DNA of 64,000 bases from Physcomitrium patens (GCF_000002425.4 NC_037263.1:13149996-13213995), one strand, 5' to 3'. Positions 9,231 to 20,699 are shown, counted from the stretch's first letter. A program made the numbers and translations. The notes: generated by a model not told the origin, from the letters alone.

Positions 9231-9728
9231 CGTCTGGTGTGTTTTCCAGCAAGATAGTACATAATACGATAGCAAGTATCTATTTTTTATAGTAATTTTG
9301 TTGAGTCCTCGATAATCAACTCACATCTACAAAGATCCATCTTTTTTCTTCACAAATAAAATTAGAGCTCCTGTTGGAGATTTGGAATGGCGTATGAAGT
9401 TCTTAGCCAAATTCTCTACAATATACTCCTTGAATTCAGCCAGCTCATTTTGAGATAAATTGTATGTTGGTCCAAATGGCAGTTGTGCTCTTTCTTGAAG
9501 GTCAATTGAGCAGTTATAGATACGATGTTCTGGAAGAGTATCCACATTCTTTTTCTCAAATACATCTTAAAAATCTTGATATTGGCTTGGAATGCCACTT
9601 GAAGTCTTTTCACTAGTAGAAATAGGTGTGGCATGAATGAAAAAAGATGATCCTTCTTTTGCAACATGCATGAAAGCACTTGCACCTACAAATATAGGTT
9701 TAATTATACTAGACTTATGACTTTCTAC
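9231..9728 (-). pseudogene. Gypsy protease-RT linker and RT N-terminus
   Basis: The frame reads VDTLPEHRIYNCSIDLQE, FGPTYNLSQNELAEFK, KNFIRHSKSPTGALILFVKK, then DGSL-stop-M-stop-VDYRGLNK: two stops replace residues that are Arg and Cys in the family. It fades before the catalytic motif. Confidence 0.75.
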
Positions 9729-10169
9729 TTAATTAATTATACTCTTAATTATACTTTCAGAAAATTGAAGACTACAAGAAGTCCAATCTATTTTAGGATT
9801 ATATTTTTTTAACCATAATAAACCTAAAATAACGAGATTAGAAGGAGATCTAATGATATTAAATATTACAAAGCTACTATAACCATTAGTTGTTATTCCT
9901 ATAGGAAGGATTTCATGGGTGATATCTCTTGAAGACAACGGACGACCATCTATGACTTCTATATGAATAGGTTTAGTTTTCTTTACTAAAAATATGCTAT
10001 ATCTTTTAGCAAATTTTTCATCTAAGAAACATGTTGAGGCTCTTGAATCTAGCAAGACAGAAGCTTTAAGATGTTTAGGTCTTAGAATAACATTTATCGT
10101 AAAACATGGAGAGGCTTCTGAGGAGAGGATAACACCTTCACTAGGCGTTGTACAAGATTCCAGCCGCAT
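9729..10169 (-). pseudogene. Gypsy aspartic protease
   Basis: 146 open codons. The active-site loop reads LLDSRASTCFLDEKF, that is D-S-R in place of D-S-G, so the enzyme would be dead. The end VILGLLWLKKYNPKIDW is the conserved C-terminal strand of this protease class. Confidence 0.8.
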
Positions 10170-10249
10170 AGTCCCTATTGTAGCTGGACAAATTTGTTTT
10201 CTGACATACTATCTCTTATGACTGATGTACTCCTCATTTTATGGTTGCG

Positions 10250-11217
10250 TCACTTCTTTGGGTAATGTTGAGCAGTGTGCTTAGATTCTCGACAATATAA
10301 GCACAATTCTTCCTGACAACGACAAGTCTTTTCTTGCTCAGTAAGAAGTTTGAAATATACTGCATCAATTTGCATATCCTCTACTTTTGAATGTATTTGT
10401 TGAAGAGATGTTGGTATTGCTATTGAATTATAGTAACGTTGAGGTCCACTTGTATGATTCTCAGATCGAAATTCAAAAAGGCAATTGTCGCATTTCACAA
10501 CAAAGTCAATTGTTTGACTCAATGTTTCAGGATCAAGTAAGTTGAGCATTAATTTTTTTACCTCATATTGTAATCAATAGAAAAATTGGCTAATAAGTGC
10601 AGCATCATTCTACTTGATATCAGTTGCAAGTTGTCAAAATTGTGAAGCATACAACGTTACTGATCGATTGCCTTATCGTAAAATATAGATCTTATTGGTT
10701 GCAATACAAATTGCATCATGTTCTTCATACATGGATTGAAACTTCGCCAAAAAATCTTCTAGATTATCTAATATTAGATCTCATCGTTCAAAAAAAGATA
10801 AAAATTATGATAATGCTGAATCTAAAAGAAGCGTACCAATGAATCTAACTTGCGATCTTGGAGTTGGATAGCTTTGGGGTTGAAGTTTAATCAGAAGTTT
10901 TACTTGATTGATAAATCCTCTAAACTTTGATCTAGTGCCATCAAACTTCTCGGGTAGGGAATTCTTGATTCTCTAACATTGGAAGGGCATTCCACCATAG
11001 GAAGAGACACATGATTTGGTACTGATATTGAAGCAGCTCCAATCATTTCTATATCTTCACTTCCTGCAAATCTTGTTGCTCCTTGTGGTGGTAAATTGAA
11101 TTGATGCATTGCAAGCATTAACTCCCTCAATTGCTCTTGCATTTGTACCATTGCACTCCTCATTTCAGGAAGTTTTGCCATCATAATACTTAAAAAAGAA
11201 AAGATGTCTAATATCAC
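10250..11217 (-). pseudogene. Gypsy gag, broken by frameshifts
   Basis: The N-terminal part (11217-10900) has a Met/Gln-rich helix (MVQMQEQLRELMLAMHQF). A capsid-like middle (FLAKFQSMYEEHDAICIA, near 10700-10780) is in another frame. The C-terminal frame (10549-10250) holds a knuckle CLYCRESKHTAQHY whose last Cys is Tyr. Frameshifts near 10900 and 10560 separate the parts. Confidence 0.7.
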
Positions 11218-11380
11218 TTAAGACAAATAGAAGAGATGACTTGAAAATAAAAGAATACTAAGGACAATATCAGTTTAGAAGAAGGTAATCTGTAACTTGT
11301 AATATGCTTATGTCTTATCAAGAAAAAAGAGATAATCCACTCTTAATCAAGATTAGACAAAGCTTTGATATTGTAAGTGT

Positions 11381-11392
11381 ACTCTTGTCAAT
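11381..11392 (-). promoter_or_regulatory. Candidate self-priming site after the gypsy 5' LTR
   Basis: On the element's sense strand the bases one nucleotide after the LTR end are ATTGACAAGAGT. There is no TGG as expected for a tRNA primer. These bases are complementary to the predicted start of the element's RNA (ACTCTTGTCAA in the LTR at 2485-2495; ACTCTTATCAAT in this copy's own LTR, 11565-11576, one mismatch). Confidence 0.45.
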
Positions 11393-11393
11393 C

Positions 11394-11950
11394 TGTCAAG
11401 GGCAAGAACATGATAAAGACAAATAAACAAGTGAGACTTCTTTCAAAGAAAGATGACAAAATAGAAATAACTTAATATGTATATTAAAAAAGAAACTAGA
11501 ATGGCTATTGCCAAAAGCCAAGAAAACTAGAGACCCTTGAAACTAGATTGGAAGCAAGAAAGGAATTGATAAGAGTGAAGAAGGCTTCACTCTTGTCTCT
11601 ATATATACTATCTTATTAGGGGCTACATGGCGACGTTTTATAGGACCTCCAATATGTGTTGACTTTGTAGGACACATGTCTTGACTTACAAGGCAAATTT
11701 TTTATGTGTGGGCCATATAGTTAGCTTGGTCTTCAAGCTAATAACATGTGTGGCACATGGCCAACTTGTTGACGATGTTTCTAATCCAAAGAGTCATTTA
11801 AAGACACCTATAAAGTCAAAGCAGCATCTATGAAGCTTCTAGGAAGCTTTTATACCAAATATTATAGAATTAACTTATTTTTACCTACTTTTACTTACTT
11901 CTACCTATTTATACATGTAATTACTGGCTTACATGCATATGTGTGTGACA
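11394..11950 (-). mobile_element. 5' LTR of the minus-strand gypsy copy (557 bp)
   Basis: On the minus strand it starts TGTCACAC at 11950 and ends CCTTGACA at 11394, matching the LTR at 2110-2661 along its length. The TATA (11599-11608) and the inverted repeat (11568-11597) are kept. Confidence 0.9.
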
Positions 11951-11954
11951 TATG

Positions 11955-12491
11955 ATCAAGAAAATTGAATCTACAAATAACCTTGTTCATCTTGTCACCA
12001 AATCTCTCTCTTTGTGCAATTATCGCTTAATTACTTATGGCATTGGCATGCAAAGACTTGCTTTTCTAGAGTAAGAAAGTTAATGAATTCTTGAGATAAT
12101 ATTATATTCTTTTTCCTTCATCTATGGTTTTGTCCTTAAATATAATAAAATTTTCTTAGATAAGATTTTAATGAGGCAGAAATTGTTGATCTTATGAGAT
12201 TATAAAAAAGTATAGATCATAATTCTATACATATAAATATTATGAGGAGTGAAGAGGAGTGTTGAGAGTATTAAATGTAGTCAGTGCTCTCCATGCTATT
12301 TACTATAGTCTACAATATTTACTGTAGCTATAGTATTTGGAATGTAGTGGAGAAATACTGTTTATCTTCTCCCCTTCTCTTTGTATAAAGGATATAACCC
12401 TATCAATAACCTCACTTTTAAGTATGTTTACATATGTGTGCTTATTATTTCTAGCTACTACTGTCTCTCTTTCTCTAAAATATTCTCAACA
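11955..12491 (+). mobile_element. Copia family A 3' end: RNase H tail, PPT and 3' LTR
   Basis: The frame 11955-12074 reads IKKIESTNNLVHLVTKSL ... YGIGMQRLAFLE-stop, the end of copia RNase H. After about 170 bp a purine tract GAGGAGTGAAGAGGAG (12244-12259) precedes an LTR at 12260-12491 (232 bp) that starts TGTTGAGA and ends TCTCAACA, a perfect 8-bp inverted repeat. The same LTR is found at 23163-23409 and 32023-32263. The rest of this copy was displaced by the gypsy insertion ending at 11950. Confidence 0.85.
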
Positions 12492-12945
12492 ATAGGCAAT
12501 GCAATAGATAGTCTTTTGGTTATCCATATGGCCTGACACCATTTTCTCAAGCGTGGCCTGATGCAATGACCTCCTGAGCCTCACCATCTCCTGTAGTCCG
12601 GTTAAAAAGGCCACCTTGGCAATTACAACACCATCATATATATGGTGCCACAACCAAGTATTTTGTGTAGGCGATTTATTATCTTCCTAGGTTAGACCTC
12701 TCACCTAGGTTAGAAGCCCTGATAACTCCATGAGGGACCAGGTCCTACCTGCACTCTTTCTCTTTAATTTAACACCGCTTTTTCTATATACATATGTATA
12801 TATATATATATATATATATAAAAAGAAGGTTGTAAATGCTCCGCATCTTCTGTCCAGCATACATTTACTTGCTGCGCCACACATTCAACCCGTTCCTGCA
12901 TTCTCAACAAAAGAATTTGCGCACAACTATTACAACACCATCATA

Positions 12946-12982
<37 letters not shown>

Positions 12983-13190
12983 TAAGTATTAAAAAAAACA
13001 TAATCAGCCCAACATCAACTTGTCCCGCACCGGCAGCATGAACATCCACAAATATCCTGAGAAAGCATGATTCCAGTAAAATATTTTAAAAAAATTCAAC
13101 ATAATTTATTCCCAACCGAAGAAAAAGAAGGAACCCAATAACACTCGGAAAAGAGAAAAAGAAGCAGGCCCAGAAAGACGGGAGCCTTTT
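12492..13190. other. Gene-free stretch with two (AT)n tracts
   Basis: Contains (AT)n at about 12794-12821 and 12947-12979 and an 11-bp direct repeat CCTAGGTTAGA (near 12686 and 12704). It turns GC-richer near 13100, where the gene island begins. No gene seen. Confidence 0.6.
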
Positions 13191-13206
13191 ACTGTAGAGG
13201 ATGACG

Positions 13207-13346
13207 ATGGCGCAATCACTCCTCGAAGTCTCCGAGGCATCGACGATGCAGCGTTCGATGGGTACCGGGGCCATGAGCGAGGGTCTTTACCGAAGGAAAT
13301 CTGCCAGATTCGACAATGCAATATGCTGGGCAAGTCTGAGAACGGG
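13207..13346 (+). other. Possible orphan first exon, unrecognised
   Basis: An ATG at 13207 opens a frame of 46 codons with coding-like composition (GLYRRKSARFDNAICWAS) that reaches a strong splice-donor-like CGG|GTAAGA at 13346. I could not find a partner exon, and a TATA box for the transporter gene lies downstream at 13693. It may be part of an upstream leader or chance. Confidence 0.15.
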
Positions 13347-13692
13347 TAAGAACCCACACCGGCGATACGCAAACGCAAGTCGTGAGTCGTCGATTTGGGA
13401 TCTGCAAGGTGACAGTTCGCCGGCGTCGCGCCTGCTAGCTTCTTATTTCTGCTTGACAATGTAATCGTCGAAGTAACTGTGATACGTTCACTGACCACAA
13501 CAAGTCATCGTGGTGTTTCGGTAGTGAGGGATGTGAGGGCCGCGGGCGAGGAGGTCGAGAATCTGGCAGATGCCGTCGTCGAGGAGAGTGGGTTGAGTAA
13601 GCGGTGACTCGTATGGCTACTTATCACTCTCAATCGACAAAGTTGACAAAAGCGGAACTGACCCAGCTGTCTGATTCGCCAGGGTGGGGTTT

Positions 13693-13699
13693 TATATAG
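13693..13699 (+). promoter_or_regulatory. TATA box candidate for the AAAP transporter gene
   Basis: TATATAG lies in GC-rich sequence about 730 bp before the start codon. A 5' UTR intron is possible: AAAG|GTATGG at 14187-14196 looks like a donor and the start codon at 14427 is directly preceded by CTTAG, an acceptor-like end. Confidence 0.4.
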
Positions 13700-14426
13700 C
13701 TCCGTCGAGGTGGGAATATCTCCAGGAATTTAGCTGGAAAAACTGGAATATTTGACTATTCGCAGACTGGAATCTCCGGGGCTGTTGTGACCATTTTATG
13801 AGAACTCCTCGGGACCGCTTTGGCCCGTAGAGTCTGGGAGTTGTGGTGCCGTCGTCTGGATTCCATCGGCGTTCCTCGTGCGGGTCGCATTCGCTTGAAC
13901 CTGTTTATTTCTTGTGGGTGTTCGGTGCCTCGGTTCAGTCATTTCTGTTGTTGATGGTAATGGTTGGTTTGTGCGTGTGTTCCACTGAGAGGAGTCGTGG
14001 TGAGGTGGCCATGGGCGTGGCTCTCTTACGAGTCCAGCAGAAATACAAACTTCCCCCCTGCTTGCCTCCCGATCCCCAGACCTCTCCCTGGTCTTGCTGA
14101 AGCCCTCAGTCGACTGTTCTTTTGTCAATTTTCCTTGGCGAGCTTTGGCGAACCTGCAGCTTGAGGAGTGCGCTTCAGTTTGTTACGAAAGGTATGGTGA
14201 ACTGTTTGTGTGGTGCTAATATGGGTCGGCCGGTTTGTCGAACAGTGCCAAATGGTGTAATGGTGACTCCAGTTCTCGGCATGTTCAATTCTACAGATAT
14301 CTTTATTACTGATACTTGCGGATCTACGTTTACGCAAGAGAACGCTCAAAAACGTCAGCTGTATGTATGTTCTAGCTCTTCTTGTGACTAACAGTTTGGT
14401 TCACCGGCTGTTTGCATGATGCTTAG

Positions 14427-16668
14427 ATGCAACGGGGCAGCAATATGGACAAAGTTTCAAGTATCGAGGGTGAGAAGAAGTTCAAGGGCGATGTCGACGG
14501 CCCCGGATCCTTACCTGGGTCTCTTGTGAAGCATCCGGAGGGTAGAGGGACATGGCCGATTTCAGCTTTCCATCTGGCCACCACCATCGCCACTCCTGCA
14601 GCCTTCGCTCCCTTGCCCTACGCCATGTCGCAGTTGGGTTGGATAGGAGGTCTGACTCGATTCTCACATCCTCAGTCAAGCTCAGAGTAGACTTATCTCT
14701 GAGTGTGGCGTTGTTTTGGAAGAGCTTTCCAACATTATTGCATTCATGGAGCTTATTGAATTGTTGCACTTCTGCGACTAATGAAGCAAACACTGCTGTG
14801 GGTCAGGTGTGGTGACATTACTGGTGGGGACGGCCGTCACTTACTACTGTACTCTCCTGCTGGCGAGCTTGTGGGACTGGGATGAGCCTAATCGATATGT
14901 TCGCTACCGAGACCTTGGGCGCTCCATCTACGGTATACGATTTCATTTCCATTCTTGCGGCTACCTTTGTACGAGAATGCAACTACTTCGCTTTCGTTGC
15001 TTGATAGCGTCGGGTCCATCCATACTTTTTCTAACTCTTGGGATCTTCGGTTGGCGACGTGGTCTCTGTGTGCAGGAGCGAAGGGGTACTGGTCCGTATT
15101 GGCTTTTCAGCAAATTGCGTCCATAGGCAACAATATTACCATTCAGATTGTGGCTGGGCTGAGCATGAAGTCGATCTATACCACTTACTCGAGCAACCCG
15201 AGCGGCATGACGCTGCAGCACTTCATCATTCTTTTTGGGGTGGTGGAGCTCTTCCTGTCGCAGTTTCCGGACATCCACTCTCTTCGCTTTCTTAATGCTC
15301 TCTGCACTGGCTGCACCATCGGCTTCTCTGTGTCGGTGGTGGCCCTCTGCGCCCATGCTCGTACGTCGTCCTTTCGATTCTCCTCCATCAACCCATCTCT
15401 TCAGACCAAATTTGTGTCCCCCAATCAAATCCCTTCCTCGTAGCTGCTACAAATTCTGGTACTTGCTTCCAATTTTTCGATGAGCAAGCTTGTTCTAGTG
15501 ACAAGTTTGTTCTCAATTTGCTTGAATTGATATATTTTCAATGCGAGGAGTTTACATTCATTCAACTTTTTGGGGTTGTGCAGTAAGAAATGGAGACGCA
15601 GACGGTTCGAGCTACGACATAGTTGGAAGTCCATCTGACAAAACTTTCGGCATTTTCGCGGCCCTCGGCACAATTGCCTTCTCGTTTGGCGACGCCATGC
15701 TGCCCGAAATTCAGGTAATGAAAAAATCTCACACCAGCTACTACGTCAAACGAAAGTCTTCATTTGATTTCCGTTTGAGTTTCCTTCAAACGGCACAATG
15801 CTCTAGACCATCTGTCGCGAAATGAAACAGTATATACTGGTTGGCTTGTACAGGCAACACTTCGAGAACCAGCCAAGTTGAACATGTACAAGGGTTCCAC
15901 GCTTGCATACACAGTGATTGCGGTTTCGTACTGGACAGTGGCCTTCATGGGTTACGCTGTGTTCGGAAACACGGTGAATCCGTATCTAGTCAATTCATTT
16001 TTCGGACCTGATTGGCTCATTACGTTAGCCAACATTTTTGCTATAATCCAAGTCCTCGGTTGCTATCAGGTACAACCTGGAACTTCATTACCTCCCAACG
16101 AAAGCTATCTTTTCATCCAGATTCATTTGTTTTTATCGATTTATAACTGCATAGATTTTGCATAGTAACCCTCTCAACCTCTCCACTAGAGATGTCCCTG
16201 CATAACTTCAACTCATAATCACGTGTGTTCATTCATGCCCATTCTTAATGTGAAATGATTAAGCTGTTGAGTTCTTCCAATTTTGATCAGATATACTGCC
16301 GTCCAACGTACCTTTACGTCGAGCAACAAGTGATGGACTACAACAAACACCCCTGGAGCCTCCAGAACGCTTTGGCAAGGGTGGGAGTAACCGCAACCTA
16401 CATTGTCGTTATCACTGTGATTGCAGCAGCAGTTCCATTCTTCGGCGACTTCGTTGCACTTTGTGGAGCAATTGGATTCACTCCTTTGGACTTCATCATC
16501 CCTGTCATTGCATTCCTCAAGGTGCGAAACCCGAAGAACCCACTTGTGAAGCTCATCAATGTGGCCATTGTGGTGGTGTACTCCATTGTGGCCATTCTGG
16601 GGGCCATCGGCGCCATCCAGTTCATTCATCACGACACCAACCGCTACCAATTTTTTGCAAACCTGTAA
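14427..16668 (+). CDS. AAAP-family amino acid / GABA transporter-like protein, six exons, 452 aa
   Basis: Exons by GT-AG sites and frame: 14427-14649, 14807-14932, 15076-15360, 15584-15714, 15854-16069, 16291-16668. They total 1359 nt with no stop until TAA. An in-frame TAG precedes the first ATG; a second ATG at 14445 is possible. The family consists of proton-coupled importers with about 10-11 membrane helices. Visible marks: a cytosolic N-terminus, then first helix GTWPISAFHLATTIATPAAF and LPYAMSQLGW (residues about 41-72); NRYVRYRDLG after helix 2; FGDAMLPEIQ (about 246-255), the conserved loop of this family; IYCRPTYLYVEQQ at 328; PFFGDFVALCGAIGFTPLDF near 376-395; C-terminus NRYQFFANL. 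The layout is closest to plant GABA-transporter-like members; substrate and membrane (plasma membrane likely) are inferred. Length fits the family (about 450). Confidence 0.92.
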
Positions 16669-17070
16669 ATACATTTTCATGTACCAGTCACTTGAATTAT
16701 GCATACTCTAACCTCCCTTTTTCTGTGTAATAACATGCGTGATTGTTAGTGTTGATGCTTGCACTATGGGTAACATCAGCACAGAAGGATATGGTTCGGG
16801 AGGAATCAAGCAGTACTATATTGGAATTTTGTGATATTAATTGAAGATTCTTATCTCGGTACCCTTCACATTCTGTCTCCAATTCAATTACCCAAGCTGT
16901 CTTTTATAGATCGTTTTCTTAACCTTCATGGTTTGTTTTGAGGTTTCTGTCTGTCTGTCTGTTTGTTTGTTTGTGTCTCTTTCTCTTTTTGGTGGTTTTT
17001 TATTGTTTCGATTCTATTCTACTTTTATTTTGATGTTGCACTAAATATTAATACTATTTAATTTATTCTG

Positions 17071-17093
17071 TGGATGTAATGGAGAATTTTATT
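17071..17093 (+). terminator. Possible poly(A) region of the AAAP gene
   Basis: TGGATGTAATGGAG followed by TTTTATTA lies 403 bp after the stop codon. The same 14-mer, again followed by TTTATTA, lies 380 bp after the stop of the sugar-transporter gene (37051-37064). TGTAA-type near-upstream elements are known in plant and algal poly(A) signals; use here is inferred. Confidence 0.3.
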
Positions 17094-19135
17094 AAGGTTT
17101 ATTGAATTACATTGAGTATTATTTCTTGGGACAATTTCAGTTTAGTTGGGATCATTTAAATTAGATAGCTTCTAAACAAGTTTTTTTTTTTTTTTCTTTC
17201 TTTTTTTTTTTTTTTTTTTTTTTTCTTTTTTTTTTCTATTGTCATTGGCAACATTTAGTTTTGCAAGGTTAAAATTTGAGAGTGGAACAAAAATCTTTAC
17301 AACTCAAAGTTTTGTGAAGTCTAAATTTTTTATTTTTTAATTTTTAATTTAATTGTTGATCAATAGAAAATTTTGAAATAAGATTGATAATAACAAGATT
17401 GTGCCAAAAACATTTGTTGTTCTCCTAACAAAGACATTGCAAACATCCTTGCAATTGTTGATGTTTGTAAACAAGTTCTATGTTGATATTTAAGTGTGTT
17501 CACATACTGAAAATTTTAGATTTTCATTAACAAAAATGTAATGGTATACAATTTGTAGAATTCAAAATTAAATTTTAATTTTATTTTAAATATCTATTCA
17601 AGTTACTTATATTGTAAGATATTGTTCTAAATAAATACAAAGATGAAATATATATTAAATATATTCTATTTTTTTGTTAAAAATATATAAAATACTCATA
17701 AGATGTTAATAAAAAATAAATATTTATTTTTGTATATATATATTTTTTAATAATCAATTTAATCAAATAATATTTTTTTGAATCAAAATTTGAATTTGTG
17801 TCAACATCCATTTATTAAAGAAAAGAACCTATATCTATAAAAACATTAATGAAAATATTTTATTATTTTTTCTTATTTTCTTTTGTTTAAAATTATATAA
17901 TTACATATTGCAACATATATACACACATACATATATATTTGTGCCTTTTATTTTATTTTTTAATTTTCTAAATATATATTTGTTTTATCTACAAACTTGT
18001 ATACTAAATATTAATGTACAACATATGATTGATATATATATGATGCAATAATCAAATATGTTTGGTTGGTTTCATTCTAAATAACTTGTTCTTTGCACTT
18101 GCATATTCTTACTCAAGTTACTACTTGTCTTGGCCTCCTTACTCAACTTGTTGTGTTTGACATATTAAAGTTAGTCCTATGTTGAACCTAATAATTACTA
18201 TCAAAGTTGTCGCCTTGATACTTACAAATGGACAAACCTTTTTAATCCAAGACATTAGGAATTGTGTCTTATATTGTGTAATATATGGCATAACTTGTCC
18301 CTCTTGTCTTATGTTAGATATAATATAGGATACAAATGAATGTGAATGGAGATTGTGAATATTAATAGAGTAACATAAAAGAAGGAAGTTTGCATTTAAA
18401 GTTAAATAACTATTTTTATTATATAATTATGAGTCTAAAATATATTATCTTAATATATTAACATAAAAAAAATTTATGATTTTATGACAAATGTGCTCTA
18501 GTAAAAAAAATTATTAATAGGGATTATAAATAGATTTCTACCTATAAAATATCAAAATAAAAGTATTTATTCTTTTACGAATTGAGTATCTATATATGTA
18601 TATAACTAAAAAATAATAATTTAAAAAATTAAAATTAATTATAAATTTTAATAAATAAATAAATATTTATTTACTTACAATTTAAATAATAAAATATAAT
18701 TTAAAAAATTATATTTTTTTTTAATAAATGCACATTTCACATCTATTTTAAAAATAAAATTTGAAAAAAAAAATTAAAATTCTATGATATTTGATCTTTT
18801 ATAAATTTTAATATGCTAGAAGTATTTTTAAATTATTTTATATTTTTGGCATAAATGTGATTAAATAATTTTTTATAAAAATAATTGTTTATAATTTTTT
18901 ATTAAAAAATTTTATATATATCCAAATAAGTAAGATATTTTCTACTGATCATATAGTGGTTTTTTAAATTATTAAATATTAAAAAAATTAAATATTTTCT
19001 TAATTGAAGTAAAATGATCTTTTATTTTTCTTCTTTCCACTTCTTCTTCTAAAGATAAAAGCCTTGAATCCTTTTATTCTATTCATAGAAGGATAAATTA
19101 GGCAAAGGCAAAATAACTGATAAGCTTATATTATT
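17094..19135. other. AT-rich intergenic DNA
   Basis: No gene recognised. Holds a long interrupted T run (about 17180-17239) and many short AT-rich low-complexity patches. A less AT-rich part near 18060-18330 may be an eroded transposon, without a readable frame. Confidence 0.6.
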
Positions 19136-19520
19136 ATCAAGGACAAGAAATACAAGAATGTAATTAAACATGTAAGATATATCTTAAAAAATGATGATTT
19201 GTAAGAAATCAAAAAGTATGTATATTAAAAAAAAATAGAATGACTATTACCAATGATAAAAATGTTATAGACTCTTAAGTAGACTAGAAGCAAGAGAAGA
19301 GTTGACAAGAGTGAAGAAGTTCTTATTCTTGCTTCCATATACATTATTTAATTAGGAGTTACTTAACAATATTCTATAGGTCATCCAACACTTATCCAAT
19401 TTGCAAGATACATGACTAATTTGTAAAATAAGTTTCTAATATATGCACCACATTATTAACTTATATCACAAGAAGTCAATATGTGCAATATGTGCCCAAC
19501 TTGTTAACCTATCAATCATC
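19136..19520 (-). mobile_element. Eroded gypsy LTR, minus strand, truncated
   Basis: Matches the gypsy LTR in reverse from TATCAAGGACAAG (outer end) through the hairpin remnant GACAAGAGTGAAG (about 19300) to the middle of the LTR near 19520. The TGTCAC end is missing. Confidence 0.7.
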
Positions 19521-19694
19521 TAAGGCAAGAAATTTCCTTAGCTTGCATTTTGTAAATAAATTGCTATTGTATGTGAGTTAATGGTAGAGGTTTTGCTTAA
19601 TGACTTGGGTGTTCTTATAAGATTGAAGGATGATTTAAGTAAGATTTAAATAAGAGCCCAAATTTTGAAAAATTAAATAATTAATTCACTTATT

Positions 19695-19740
19695 GTGAAT
19701 TAAAATAAACTTCTACTAGTGGAGGTTTATTTTAGTTCAC
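19695..19740. repeat. 46-bp near-perfect palindrome between two LTR pieces
   Basis: Arms 19695-19717 and 19718-19740 pair at 20 of 23 positions with no spacer (centre ACTAGT). All three differences are T against C. Confidence 0.85.
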
Positions 19741-20010
19741 AAGCTATGATATAAGCTAATTATGTGGTACACATATAAGAAACTTATCTTATAAGTTAAG
19801 ACACATGTCTTGCAAATTGGACACATATTAGAGGTCTTATAGAACGTTACTATGTAGCTCCTAGTTAGATAATATATATGGATGCAAGAGTAAATTCTTC
19901 TTCACTCTTGTCAATGCCTTTTTTATTCTTAATCTTGTTTTAAGTCTTTTTAATCTTCTTGTCTTTAACAATAGCCATTTTAGTTTAATATTTTATCTTC
20001 ATTAAGTGAT
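19741..20010 (+). mobile_element. Eroded gypsy LTR 3' part, plus strand
   Basis: Matches the gypsy LTR at about 2310-2590: tail of the TGTGGC/ACACG part, GGTCTTATAGAACGTTAC, a TATATAT box near 19872, hairpin arm CTTCACTCTTGTC and the ACAATAGCCATT end part. It faces away from the minus-strand fragment at 19136-19520. Confidence 0.7.
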
Positions 20011-20472
20011 TTTAAAGTTATTTTAAGTAACACAAGATTGTATTGATCTTTTAGTCCTTTGAAATTTATGTCTTTAACACTAAGATGTTTCAGTACTATA
20101 ACCAATTGCTAAATAATTTTAGTTGTGAGTAATGACTCTTATTTTTGAAAATGAGATAGTCTTTGATTGTTAAAAGTTCAATTTGAAAGCTCATACTTGA
20201 CATTCTTGTGGTTTGAAATAACTAAACATGGAACTCTTATATAAAATAATTCATAACCTAATCAATCACTTTAGTTATAATATTTTGTATGAACATATAA
20301 TAAATATTGTTGATTATATTATAAAATACTGCAAGTTCTTATGTATTATTGAAATCAAGGATAATATTTTAAAATATGATTTTAACCTCTTGGATCTATT
20401 CTTTAAACATTTCATTTAACTTTTCATCAACTAAGAAAGTGAACAATATTTTTAAGTCTTGGAGGGTTTGTT

Positions 20473-20662
20473 GTTTTTTAGAACACGAAGGCATTGTGAG
20501 GTTGTAGTGTAATATGCAATCAAAGAGGTTTAGGATTTTTTTTTAGAGTATAAAAAAAGAACGAGGTTGCATTGTGGTATGAGATCAAAGAGATTGAATA
20601 TTTTTTGTTTTTTAGAGTACAAAGGCTTTAAAAGTTAGCAGTATGGTGTGAAATCAAAAAAA

Positions 20663-20697
<35 letters not shown>
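20473..20697. repeat. Three degenerate 65-bp tandem units plus (AAAT)n
   Basis: Units start near 20473, 20537 and 20604. Each has TTTTTTAGA-A/G-x-AC, then a GAGGTTG-like block, then a TATG-AATCAAA block. The array ends in about nine AAAT units (20661-20697). Confidence 0.65.
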
Positions 20698-20699
20698 AG

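Larger units (their letters stand above)
9231..11950 (-). mobile_element. 5' half of a chromodomain-family gypsy element, minus strand
   Basis: Reading leftwards: 5' LTR (11950-11394), leader, gag (11217-10250), protease (10169-9729) and the start of RT (9728-9231). Homology stops soon after the VDYRGLNK motif of RT, so integrase and the 3' LTR are missing. The LTR's outer edge at 11950 directly abuts a copia A RNase H frame, so the element inserted into a copia A copy. Confidence 0.85.
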
